Part shown: positions 52,084 to 62,485 of the stretch, in pieces | Position numbering within the stretch: the stretch's first letter is position 1 | Layout: each line of letters starts with the position of its first letter | Source of the DNA: Azolla caroliniana | Lineage: Eukaryota > Polypodiophyta | Reading direction: 5' to 3' | Length of the DNA: 64,000 nucleotides | Assembly (NCBI GenBank): GCA_043228905.1 | Contig: JBHGNT010000007.1 | Span: forward strand, 21,390,001-21,454,000 | The notes under the pieces: generated by a model | What the model saw: the letters and a program-made list of their open reading frames with translations, nothing else | What the model was told of the DNA's origin: nothing | Database searches by the model: none | Program-made: the position numbers and the translations under genes

Positions 52084-53563
52084 ATGGAGGATCTAGCCAC
52101 CAAAATCGGCATCAAGGAGGTGGCTATGAACAAGACAACAAGCGTCGACAACGACCACGACTAGATTTTCTCCGCACTTGTTCCAGAGACTTGGGCAGTT
52201 GCATCCAAGAACCAACATGAGACCCAAGAGACGGAAGGTGTCGGCGAGGAATCGAAGGTCGAATCTAATACATGCAACGAAGAGAGAGGCCTAATTGAAG
52301 CTTGCTCGAACAAGAGGTTCAATGGGTACGAGGCCCATGAGATTGAAGATGCCACGAGAAATGACATTGAGTTAGAGGTGGCTATGGATGAGTCAATGGC
52401 GGATGGCCGTGTCGAGGATTCCTTCACACATGTTTCGGAGACTTGGGCAATTGCAAAGAGCCAACGTGAGACCTAAGAGATGGAAGGTGGTAGTAAGGGG
52501 AAGGACCAAGACGGTGTGCATGACAAAGAGGCCAAGAAAAGCACGAAAAGGGATGACAATGGCAAAGTGGGCCATGTGGATCCGAAGGATGTGATCATGG
52601 GATTTATCATGGAGGACAATAGGTGCGAAGCCTATATGATTGACGACACAAACGGCAAGGTCAAGGAGGTGGGTGTGAACATCACAAAAAGTATAGACAA
52701 TGAACTCGGCGAGATTTTCTCCACACTTGTTCTAGAGACTTGAGTAGTTGCGTTCGAGGACCAACATAAGACCCAAGAGAAGGACCGAAGAGAAAGCAAG
52801 GGTCGAAGCTGATACATGCGACGAAGAAAGAAACATAATTAAGGATTTCTCAATCAAGAGGGTCAATGGGTACGAGGCCCATGAGTTTGAAGAGATAGCC
52901 ATGGAGAATGATGTCAAGGTGAAGATGGTGAATGGACATGAAGAGTCTTTCCTCACACCAATTCTAGAGACTTGGGCATTAACTGATGTAAGACCCAAGA
53001 GACGGAATGTGGCACTGAGAAAGCAAAGGTCGAAGCCGATGCGAACAACCTTAAGATGGAAATGGCTAAGGGTAGCACGAAAAAGGCAGACGATGAAAAC
53101 ATATGGATCCCTCCACACTTGTTTTAGAGACTTGTGCATTAACCGATGTAAGACCCAAGAGAAGGACGGTGGCGGCGAGAAAGCAGGGGTTGATGCTAAT
53201 GCATGTGTTGAAGAGGCCAAGCAAAGCACAACAATAAATGACGAGGGTCAAGTGGCCCAAGAAGATTTGAATGGTGTTCCTCAAGATATTGATGCAACAT
53301 TCAACTTGAAGGAGAACACTATCATTAAGATTGAGGAAGCGATGGACATTTCTAACATAAGAAGCTACCACAAAAGTGGACAAAGTGAGAAACATAGAGC
53401 ATGGTCGTGTAAGGATCTAAAAGTGGGCACACACTTGAAGGTACTACATGGGGTAGTCAATTTCATTATTCAGATAAAGGCTTGGGGAGAAAGACACAAA
53501 ACAAAAATGCGTGACGGGTCAAAGTGCCTTGAGCAAGATGGGACAAAGGTGGAACATGCATAA
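52084..53563 (+). pseudogene. Repetitive acidic/basic region following remnant I gag
   Basis: Charged, low-GC sequence with ORFs 52480-52743 and 52748-53563 and no known domain. Five imperfect copies of a roughly 50-base segment occur at about 52188, 52436, 52733, 52966 and 53125. Each is built on GAGACTTGGGCA and GAGACCCAAGAGA, and they are spaced 160-300 bases apart. Between them EAHE(I/F)E- and AMENDV-like phrases recur. It may be an expanded, repetitive C-terminal part of the gag-like protein, comparable to K. Function unknown. Confidence 0.45.
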
Positions 53564-53899
53564 ATTCTAAATGGTTATGCTCGGAAGGAGAACAAGGGGT
53601 CATGACAGCTTTCTCGCCAAAGGGTAAAAGCATGCGAGTGGAAACAATTAGCTATGCAAAATGCTACCATTGATAAATAGTCATTTTTACAAAAAGCTAC
53701 CATTGATAAATTAGCTATGCAAAAAATTACCATTGAAAATAGTAGAGAGTTTTAATTATATAAATGAGCACCATAAACATGCAACATAAATTGATATGTG
53801 CACCATAAATTACATACCGAATTCCTAGGTCCATTATGCATGAGCCTTTGCCACATCATGTGGGCCATCTCTGGTTGAGTATTCTGGCTTAGATTTCTA
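53564..53899. other. AT-rich spacer
   Basis: No gene seen. It holds short repeats of AGCTATGCAAAA and TACCATTGATAAA at 53650-53740. Confidence 0.5.
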
Positions 53900-54830
53900 C
53901 CATGTTGTTAAACCCTATTGAGTCCACTCCTCCATTGCCACCATTCTACACTCAGTTACCGGCAATGTGTGGTCCAACTATCATCTGCCACAGTTCGATC
54001 CGACGGAGTTCACTCATCCATTGCCACCATTCTACACTCAATTGCCACCATTGTTCAATCCAAGCATCATCTGCCAAGTTCACTCCTCCATTGCCGCCAT
54101 TCTACACTTAGTTGCCACTACTGTGAAGGTCGTATATTGCTACCACTTTTCGATCCGACGGAGTTAACTCCTTCTCCACTACCACCATTCTACTCTCTGT
54201 TGCCGTCACTGTGCATTCCAAGCATCATCTGTCATTGTTCAATTTGACAGAGTTCACTCCTCCATTGTCATCATTCTACACTAAGTTGCCGCTACTATTC
54301 GGTCCTGGATTGCTGCCAGTTTTTGATTTGACGGAGTTCACTCATCCATTGCCATCATTCTACACTTAGTTGCCGCTACTGTTCGGTCGTGTATTGCTGC
54401 CACTTTTCGATCCGAGGGAGTTCACTCCTTCTCCACTACCGCCATTGTACTCTCAGTTGCCGTCACTGTGCGTTCCAAGCATCATTTGCCACTATTGGAT
54501 CTGACGGAGTTCACTCCTCCATTGCCATCATTCTACACTTAGTTGCCGCTACTGTTCGGTCCTGGATTGCTGCCACTTTTCGATTTGACGGAGTTCACTC
54601 ATCCATTGCCATCATTCTACACTCAGTTGCTGCTAGTGTTCGGTCTTGTATTGCTACCACTTTTCGATCCGAAGGAGTTCACTCCTTCTCCACTGCTACC
54701 ATTCTACTCTCAATTGTCATCACTCCTCCACTGCCGCCATTCTACACTCAGTTGCCGCCACTATTCGACCGTGAATTACCGCCACTGTTTGATCTTGGAT
54801 TTGAATAACTATTCTGTCTATTGATTATCT
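53900..54830 (+). repeat. Degenerate minisatellite of about 85-115 base units
   Basis: About eight copies share TCCATTGCCACCATTCTACA, TTGCCGCTACTGTTCGG and TTCGATCCGACGGAGTTCAC. Translated, the units give Pro/Phe/Leu-rich phrases such as PLPPFYTQLPPLFDP in more than one frame. Higher-order alternation is visible: some units carry CTTCTCCACTACCACC, others CCTCCATTGCC. No start, stop or domain supports a gene, so I treat the ORFs over it as by-products. Confidence 0.75.
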
Positions 54831-54989
54831 TGTGTATTGTTGTGTATAATCTTGTGTATTACGGAATATTTTTGTGTATTGTTGTTGCCCATAGCCATCT
54901 TTAATACGTGACTTTTTTTCGGGAAAATTAGGGTTTAAACCCGTCAAGCCAAATGGAAGGGGAACGAAGGTGTTTAGAATTACCCCTCA
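54831..54989. other. Spacer
   Basis: About 160 bases of AT-rich sequence with TTGTGTATT repeats at 54828-54880. No gene is seen. Confidence 0.4.
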
Positions 54990-55757
54990 ATGATCATCAG
55001 GATAGGGATGACGCTATCAGGACACAACAAGCGATATGAAAGTATTGGGCAGAGAAAAAAAAAAACATCGTCAATTGTTGAAGGATACAAAAGCCACACT
55101 AAAGGTAAAGATAGTATTGGTTGCGATATAGGTCTAAATATCACTGAGAATGGAAGTAATGAGACTACTATCATAGAGAGAAAAGTTATAGACTATTTCA
55201 ATGTTCAAACCAAGCACATTAGCAATGAAGACAAGAAGGTAGTACTTTATGGAATATTAAATGATCCATCAATAAAGGAGTTGGTTGAGTGTGATGGTCT
55301 TAATGCAAATATAACATCTGTACTAGTAAATAGTCTCCATAATAGTTTCATATCCATGAGCAAGTCAGAAGATGATCTTGTTTTAAAAAGGTCTAGTCTA
55401 ATGATGTTACTTAATAGTGATGTTGACGATATTAACATTAGTGTGCTATCTAAGGTAATTGGTGTTAGTAGAAAAAGTATGTACAATAAATTGAACCGGA
55501 TAGTTTCCTTGGGTGAAGGAACTAGTCTGCTAAAGCTAACAACAAGATGTAAGCCAATGACACCCATAACATCAGAAATCGAGGATATAATCACAATATT
55601 TTGGACTAATGAGAGTAGGGTGTCACCCAATAAGAAGGATTTATGCAGGAAATGTGTTGGAAGGAGTCAATACGAGGAGCATCCCATTCATCTTCTTGAT
55701 GTACCTCAAATATTTACATTTACCTCAACATTTGTTTTGACTTTTGAGCTTAGTTAG
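54990..55757 (+). CDS. Unrecognised AT-rich ORF with a helix-turn-helix-like segment
   Basis: The ORF has 255 codons from ATG at 54990 to TAG at 55755-55757. Its A+T content and Asn/Ile/Ser-rich codon use differ sharply from the flanking retroelements. Residues about 145-170 (ISVLSKVIGVSRKSMYNKLN) read like a helix-turn-helix DNA-binding motif. SRVSPNKKDLCRKCVG and QYEEHPIHLL follow near 205-235. The last 20 residues are hydrophobic and Phe/Thr-rich and look like read-through of a truncated gene. It may be the remains of a DNA transposon or a captured regulatory gene. I do not recognise the family. Confidence 0.4.
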   Translation: MIIRIGMTLSGHNKRYESIGQRKKKTSSIVEGYKSHTKGKDSIGCDIGLNITENGSNETTIIERKVIDYFNVQTKHISNEDKKVVLYGILNDPSIKELVECDGLNANITSVLVNSLHNSFISMSKSEDDLVLKRSSLMMLLNSDVDDINISVLSKVIGVSRKSMYNKLNRIVSLGEGTSLLKLTTRCKPMTPITSEIEDIITIFWTNESRVSPNKKDLCRKCVGRSQYEEHPIHLLDVPQIFTFTSTFVLTFELS

Positions 55758-56427
55758 TTAGCTTATTAGCTACCTCCGAATATGACCATACCCGAATAGC
55801 TAATTACCTACCTCAGAATATGACCGTAGATAACTAGCTACCAATAATAGCTAATTAGCTCCTTAAGAATATCGATACCAGAATAGCTAATTAGCTACCA
55901 TTCATAGCTATTTAGCTACCACAATAGCAAATTAGCTGCTTATAACAATAGCTAATTAGTTGCTTATGACTATAGCTAATTAGCTACCAGAATTGCTAAT
56001 CCCCTACTAGAATAGCTACTATATTAAACTATGGTAGTAGCTAATTACCTACTCTACTAAACTATGGTAGTAGTTAATTAGCTACCATTTCGCTAATTAG
56101 CTATTGTATTAAACTATGGTGGTAGCTAATTAACTACCACTTAGCTAATTAGCTACTCAGCTAAAGTATGGTAGTAGCTAATTAGCTACCACTTAGCTAA
56201 TTAGCGACTCAGCTAATGTATGGTACTAGCTAATTAGCCACTATAACTAAAGTATGGTAGCAGCTAATTAGCTACCACTTAACTAATTAGCTATTGTACT
56301 AAATTATGGTAGTAGTTAATTAGCTACCACTTAGCGAATTAGCTACTCAACTAAAGTATGGCAGTATCTAATTAGCTACTCAGTTAAAGTATGGTAGTAG
56401 CTAATTAGCTAAGTGGTAGCTAATTAG
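55758..56427. repeat. TAGCTAATTAGCTA satellite
   Basis: About 670 bases are made of variations on the palindrome TAGCTAATTAGCTA and of a 60-70 base higher-order unit, AAAGTATGGTAGTAGCTAAT then TAGCTACCACTTAGC. Copies near the middle (56040-56400) are most alike. It is highly self-complementary. Copia-J is inserted at its right edge. Confidence 0.9.
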
Positions 56428-56805
56428 TGTTGAGAATCAAGCTCAATTTGGTCTAGTGTGTGAACTCACCTTGAGAGTGAATAGACACTCCAACGGTCAA
56501 GAGTCACCATTAAGTCACCTCTTTGTATTCTAGCATTTAGTATGAGTCATAGAATCATATTCCATGACGCATAACTTATGAGCTTTCACATTCCCCATGC
56601 TCCATGAGTCTTGTAGTTAATGAAGAGAGAGGGTGACTATATAAAGCACCCTCCTCCCACCTTGTATTGAGTCGGGTCTTTCTCCTTTGTTAATATACTC
56701 TTACCTTGCGTATTCTCTGTGTCTTACTCTCACTCTCTCTCACTCTCTCATACACATAACTCACATCTCTTCCGCTTAACAAGAATCCATATCCGATTCT
56801 TTACA
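56428..56805 (+). repeat. 5' LTR of Copia-J
   Basis: The 378 bases run TGTTGAGAATCAAGC to ATTCTTTACA. A TATA box CTATATAAAG lies at 56637-56646, with CT-rich sequence downstream. Confidence 0.85.
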
Positions 56806-56818
56806 TGGTATCAGAGCG
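56806..56818 (+). other. Primer-binding site of Copia-J
   Basis: TGGTATCAGAGCG directly follows the LTR. It is complementary to initiator Met tRNA. Confidence 0.9.
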
Positions 56819-56937
56819 ATTTGGTAGCTCGATTTAGCCCATTCGCCGACAACCAAGAACCGGCTCATCACTGTCCTAGCTTCGCTACATAGCTCGCATT
56901 CGAAGAGAGAAGAAGAAGAAGAAGAAGAATCGAGATA

Positions 56938-59675
56938 ATGAATACTCAAATGGGGAGCGCTCTCCCTACCGAGAAGTTGGATCGAAACAACTTCACATCT
57001 TGGGAGTACAAGATGCACCAATACCTTGTCGGACAAGGCTATTGGAGCTACATCAAAGGAGCGCATGAAGACCGACCTGCCGAAGCGGCTCCCGGATACA
57101 CGACATGGGAGCAAGCCGCAAGCCGCGTGATGTATTGCTTGGCAACATGTGTTCACGATCACATGCTCGGCTACATTCACAAAGCCAAGACACCGAAGGA
57201 GGCATGGGAAAATCTACGAAAGATTTTCGCGGCGAACACAACCGCAAGAAGGCTTCAACTCTGCCAAGAGTTGAACAACATTCAACAAAGGGACATGTCC
57301 AGCACGACATACACCTCGAAGATCAAGGAGCTTTGCGATTCGCTCGGCTCAATAAGCATAAATATCGATGATGATGAGATGGTTCAAATATGCCTCGGCG
57401 CCCTCGCACCACGGTTCGGCACGATGCAAACCGCCGTTCTAGCCCAGGAGAAATCTCCCTCCTTCTTCAAGCTCCAATCAATGCTATTGGTCAAAGAAAA
57501 TCATGTGCATACAAGGACTAATGAGTCGGAAGGCCACATGCTCTACATGCACTCGAATGGAGGAAGAGGACGTGGACGGTTGAGAGGCCAATTCGGCCAA
57601 GGACAAGGCGGACGAGGTTCAACCTACGATAACAACTCCCAATTTCGGCCGCAAAACGGAAGCCAATGAGGAACCTTCGCAAGAAGGGGGAGCTTCCAGT
57701 CCGGCCCGAGCCGTCAAAACGCAACCGAATGCGGATATTGCAAAAAGCTCGGCCACCACGAAGAAGAGTGCCGAAGGAAGATGCGTGAATCGGCTTCCAC
57801 AAGCCGACAACTCACAAATTACACGCACAATTCCGACTACGAAGAGTATAGCGGAATGTACGGGAACAACTCTGACTATGAAGATCGTGGCGAAATGTAT
57901 GCACGCAACTCCGACCGTGTCGGAATGTTCATGATGAAACATAGAGCAAACTCTATGTCGGCGTCTACCTCAACTCGTGCCCTCAATCCGGAGGACGTAT
58001 GGTTTGTTGACTCCGGAGCCTCAAACCATATGACATCCCACAAAGAATGGTTTCTCGAACTTCGAGAGCCTGAGTGACCCGGTTATGACACTACGCACCT
58101 GATTCGGCACATCGACAATGTTCCGTTTGGTGAAAGAGGTAAGCAAACATACATTAAAAATGTCTTGCATGTTCCCACCATCACGAAGAACTTGGTCTCG
58201 GTCGGCCAAATGGTTGAGCAAGGGATGCAAGTACGATTCGACCAAGAAGGGTGCTTCATCGAAAAAGAAGGCCAAATCATCGCACGCGGAAGAAGAGAGG
58301 GCCAGATCTTCATTCTCGATTCACGCGAGATGAAATCCGCCATGTTCGCAAAAAGCACGAAAGCCGACTCCGACAAAGAGCTATGGCACAAACGAATCGG
58401 CCACATCAATCTTAACAAACTCAAAGCAATGAAATCGAAAGAAGTCATCATTGGACTCCCGACATTCAAAGAGAAGGAGATTGAAGGTGTATGCGAAGCA
58501 TGCCAATTTGGCAAGCAACACCGACACCCATTCCCGAAAGAGCGGAACGTGAGCAAAGGTTTACTCAACGTAGTCCATTCCGATGTATGGGGACCGGCAC
58601 AGACAGCTACATTCGGCGGATGCCGATATTACATGCTCTTCATCGACGACTTCTCTAGGCACACTTGGATCTACCCGATACGGCAAAAGAGCGAAGTGTT
58701 CGGACACTTCCAAACACTCAAGAATGAAGTCGAGAAAGCCATGGGCCGACATGTATGTTGTCTTTGATCGGATGGCGGCAAGGAGTACTTCTCAGACAAT
58801 TTCACGGCGTATCTCCAAAAGGAAGGAATTCGGCGAGAATTCACTTGCCGACACACTCCGCAACAAAACGGAGTAGCCGAGCGCAAAAATCGGCACATCC
58901 TCGAAGTAACACAGGCCATGATGAATGAGAAGCATATGCCCAAGTCTTATTGGGCCGAAGTTGCCAATACGACCGTCTACCTAATGAACCGGTGCACAAC
59001 ATCCGGTGTGCACGAGGTCACTCCGCACGAAAAATACTTCGGAAAGAAGCCGTACTTATCGCACATCCGCATATTCGGTACGATAGCGTACGTGCACATC
59101 CCCGACGAGAAGCGTCCAAAGCTTGATCCGAAGTCGGAGAAATGTATCCTCGTAGGATACTCATTGGAGCAAAAGGGGTACAAGTGCTACAACCCCTCAA
59201 CTCGAAAATCTCGCGTGAGTCGAGACATCGTTTTCGACGAGTCCACATCCTGGTACGCACCAGAGACAACTCCGACTCCAACTCTGCTCGACCCGCAATC
59301 CACCGAACAAGAGATAGAGGATGAAGATCGCCTTACGCGCATGTTCAAAGAAAATCCGATCACTTTGAGGGATCAAAGCACATCACGGCCTAGCCCGATG
59401 ATGGAGAAAGGCAAGGCGAAAATGGCAGAATACGTAGACGATCACGTCGATGACGATGAGTCGACTCACTCACTCGACAGTGAGTTCAGCGGTTTCGAGG
59501 TACCAATCAGAGCTAAGAAAGCCCTCATCTCTACAAACGAGAAGCTCCGCCGATCCACCCGTGAAAAGAATCTGGTCAACTGATTCGGCTACAATAATTA
59601 TATGGCGTACCATTACGCCTTTATGATGAAGGTAGCAACAGTACGGGAGCCAAAAACATTCTCCGAAACAGCTAT
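56938..59675 (+). pseudogene. Copia-J gag-protease-integrase, four TGA codons in one frame
   Basis: One frame from Met 56938. It has Gag (LCQELNNIQQRDMSS), a knuckle CGYCKKLGHHEEEC (from codon 265) and protease DSGASNHM (Asp at codon 358). Integrase has WHKRIGHINL, HSDVWGP, SDGGKEYFSD and NGVAERKN, followed by the linker to REKNLVN and YMAYHYAFMMK. Stops are TGA at 57667, 58075, 58765 and 59581. At each an Arg CGA codon is plausible, and Copia-A has Arg at two of the places (CLRSDGG and VRFGYN). There are no frameshifts over about 910 codons. RT and RNase H are missing. Confidence 0.88.
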
Positions 59676-60224
59676 GGCTTCGATTAGTGCCTCTATGATC
59701 TCGTACGCTTCCCGCACCAAGGCTTCGATGTCGAGGTCCTCCGAACCGATTTGCGTTGAGCTTTCTTCCGGCGGTAGTGCGTAGTCGGTCGCCGCTCTCT
59801 CTTCTCAGCCGCTCGCGGGCTGCGTTGTGGCCGACCGCCTCTCATCACATTGTATGCACGCCCATTTTACCTCGTTCCAATCTTCGGTGAGGCCGTACGC
59901 CCCTTCATCGTCTTCGAGGTAGGGAAAAATGGCCATTCTCCCCCTTTCGTTGACCGACTTCAAGAATAGTGGGACCTTGTCCGCCCCCACCGATTCTTGA
60001 TCCCGGACCGAAAGTTGGGAAAACCGGAGATCGAACTCCCAGAATGCCTTCATTGCGCTTCGAGGAGCCTTTGCCGATGACACCCATAGATCGAACTCGC
60101 GTCTATCGTACTTGTACACCTCTTCCCGTCTTTCTCTCCTTCTTGCGTAATCCCTTGCCATTCTTGTAATTACTTCCGTGATGTCTCCGTCTTCCATCTC
60201 CTTCCTCCCCTTCCGCCTCTTCAC
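59676..60224 (-). pseudogene. K1 gag
   Basis: Met at 60224 opens a frame with FWEFDLRFSQLSVRDQ, LFLKSVNERGRM, LEDDEGAYGLTEDWNEVK and CIQCDER. These match FEERFARLSALDR, LFVKSVDTRDR and LETEDGLTTDWAVVK in Gypsy-B gag. A TGA at 59805 interrupts. The frame then continues with PPEESSTQIGSEDLDIEALV, shared with K2 at the window end, and is cut at the Copia-J junction. Confidence 0.7.
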
Positions 60225-60237
60225 GTCGGGTTAACCA
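60220..60237 (-). other. tRNA-Trp-type primer site of K1
   Basis: The plus strand reads TTCACGTCGGGTTAACCA, one base different from the tRNA-Trp 3' end, four bases from the LTR. Confidence 0.75.
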
Positions 60238-60241
60238 AATA

Positions 60242-60968
60242 TGTCACGTTGCTACGCGCGTGTGTGGAGAAGGGCGGGACCACGGGGGTCTTGGACTAAG
60301 GAGTAAAGGAGAAGGAATCAGACATGGAATGGAAGCTTTGCTCAAGAAGAAGAAGAATGAACAAGAGATTAGATCGAACAAGAGGAAGATGGAGAGAAGA
60401 TGATCAACAAGATATATTAAAACGGAATGAACGATTACAAAATGGTGGCCGCATAGGCCGCACCAAACGACTACTCGAAACCCTAACTGAGGAAGATGAA
60501 GATAAAGATAAAGAAACCCTAACCCTAACCCTAACCCTAACGCTCGACCTATGTGGTATACCTCGCACACTCAAAATAGGCAATCCCCACAATGGTGCCT
60601 TCCCTCTCATTTTATAGCACAAGGAGGGAAGACCGTTTACAAAAGTGAGACTAAAATATCCCCTTTCATTCAAAGGGGATATTTGCCTTGATTTGGGGAG
60701 GGTGAGATTGATGGCCCCTTAACTCCCACCTCCACACAAACAACTAGGTACCTATGTACCGCATAGTACCTCTCTCTCTCTCGCGCGTGAATGTGCGCAC
60801 AAGACTACATCACCTTTAGACCTTAGGGATCCTATGGGGCATTTCTAGCACCATACACTTTACCCCTTATTACTATTACAAATACATTATGTACGTGTGC
60901 AACGTTGCACATCGCTCTTTGGCTCTCGTTGCTCGGGTTTCCGCTTGTGGACGAAAATCTTCACGACA
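60242..60968 (-). repeat. LTR between K2 and K1
   Basis: On the minus strand it starts TGTCGTGAAGATTTTCG and ends AGCAACGTGACA. It has coding-type flanks on both sides, 3' internal sequence of K2 and primer site plus gag of K1, as in a tandem element. It contains four TTAGGG-type repeats (60518-60541). Confidence 0.82.
60518..60541 (+). repeat. Four telomere-like CCCTAA units
   Basis: AACCCTAACCCTAACCCTAA runs within the K LTR. The unit is the six-base form, not the seven-base CCCTAAA usual in plants. It is an internal microsatellite, not a chromosome end. Confidence 0.85.
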
Positions 60969-60985
60969 TCCGTCCCCACCTAACC
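60969..60985 (-). other. Polypurine tract of K2
   Basis: The minus strand has GGTTAGGTGGGGACGGA before the LTR, one base different from the Gypsy-B tract. The following bases on the plus strand (CGCACATCCACCGGTATG) also match Gypsy-B 8319-8338. Confidence 0.78.
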
Positions 60986-61102
60986 GCACATCCACCGGTA
61001 TGTGCCATAACATAGGGGAGAGAACACGAGATTTTCGGCCACGACGACCGACTGAGTCCTTAGCGTCCTCGTGGGCCCGCCCGGTTATTTCTTCCACTTC
61101 GA
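60986..61102 (-). other. K2 3' untranslated region
   Basis: Between the last K2 frame and the purine tract. No gene is seen. The first 20 bases are shared with Gypsy-B. Confidence 0.45.
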
Positions 61103-62485
61103 TCAAGACCACCCCCTCCACACGAACCACTGCCGCCTTCCGGTCCACCATCCTCGCCGAATGGTCTCTAACCGTCGGCGCCATCCGATCCACCACACTC
61201 GATGATGTTCGCCAAGTCGTTGCCTCCACCCGATCCACCACACTCGACGATGTTCGCCGAGTCGTTGCCTCCACCCGATCCGCCACGTCCACCGTGGGTC
61301 CTCCAACCACCGACTACATCCGACCCGCCATATCCGATGCCCGTTCTTTCCTCCCCGTTTGGTCCTCCTGAACGCCGTCGCCGACCCGGTTGCTCTTCCT
61401 TTGTCCGCCTCGTATATCCTCCGGATGCGCTCCCGGTCGCATGCCGGATTCCGCCCTTTGCGTGGCACGCACCTCGGCGTGCCGACTCTCTCCGCTCCGC
61501 GCTTGCCTTCCGTAGGCTTCCCCCATATGTCGATGCTCTCCTCCAAATGCGTGCTCGTGCTTCAGTCCTTCGATGACCCCATCACGCGCTTTTCGCTTTC
61601 TCCTTGTGCGCCGTGCTCTCTCGCGGTAGAGCGTGCCATCACCCCGTCCTTCTTCGCGGCTCTCGTTACCGCTTCGCCTCGACCCGTGCCCTCTTGGCCC
61701 GATTGGCCTCGCATGTCCTTCGGGACACCGCGTTTTCTCTTCCCGGCGCGTAGCCCTCCGATCTCCACACACCTCCTCCGTTTTCCTAGATACGAATCTC
61801 TGCTCAAGCCGATCGCGCTCGGCCCATGTCGTCGATCTTGGTGTTTCTCCGCGCCGTCCTTTGTCCCACGCTTGCCTCTCGAAGGCTTGACCCGACCGTC
61901 ATCGTCGGTCAATCGTTGTCGCCCATCCGCCGCATGCATGCTTGTGTCTTGGCCCTCCACCGGCCGTATTGCATGCGTCTCATGTCGCGCTTCCGCCCTA
62001 GACCCGACCTCCGCGTCGGTCTCCAACTCCTCGCCGCCACCCACCGTTTCTTCGTTCTTCTTTCGATCCGCGACCGCCGATGCCTCACGGGTAGGTGTGG
62101 AGGGTTCCTCCCACTCTCGATCCACCACCGAGTCCTCGCCTCTCAAAGGCTCAATCGGTCCACCGTTTCCGGTCACTCGTTGACGCTCCCCCGAGTGCAT
62201 GCTTGTTCCTTGACCCTCCGTCGGCCGTAGTGCATGCTTCACTTCACGCTCATCCGTCGTAGACCCGACCTCCGCGTTTGTCTCTTCGTCCTTCCCACAC
62301 CGGGCATCCGCTCCGGTACCCGATTCCACATTGTCTTCCAACTCCTCGCTGCCACCCGCCATCTCTTCGGTCTTCCGTTGATCCGCAACCGCCGAAGTCT
62401 CAAGCATAGATGTGGAGTGCTCCTCTTGCTCTCGGCCTCTCACCGACCCGTACTCGTCGTGCTCGGCTACGAATCGATCAAGCAA
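61103..62485 (-). pseudogene. K2 repetitive hydrophilic region, C-terminal part
   Basis: Frame 62485-61562, then 61546-61103 in the same frame, is Glu/Arg/Gly-rich with repeated phrases: SAVADQRKTEEMAGGSEELE and SAVADRKKNEETVGGGEELE, GQGTSMHSGERQRVTGNGG and GQDTSMHAADGRQRLTDDDG. Two units of about 200-230 bases are thus visible at 62430-62110 and 62110-61880. There is no known domain and disorder is likely. A stop at 61562 breaks it. Confidence 0.5.

Larger units (their letters stand above)
56428..59675 (+). mobile_element. Copia-J, 3'-truncated Ty1/copia retrotransposon
   Basis: It has a 5' LTR, Met-tRNA primer site and a polyprotein as far as the start of RT. It ends at about 59675, where sequence identical to the K gag region begins, with no LTR or target duplication at the junction. 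It is the closest relative of Copia-E and a near relative of Copia-A. Confidence 0.88.

Noticed and set aside
53900-54830. A proline-rich structural protein gene
   Set aside because: Frames shift between units and several frames are equally open, as expected of a minisatellite.
60518-60541. Interstitial telomere marking a chromosome fusion
   Set aside because: Only four units, and they lie inside an LTR.
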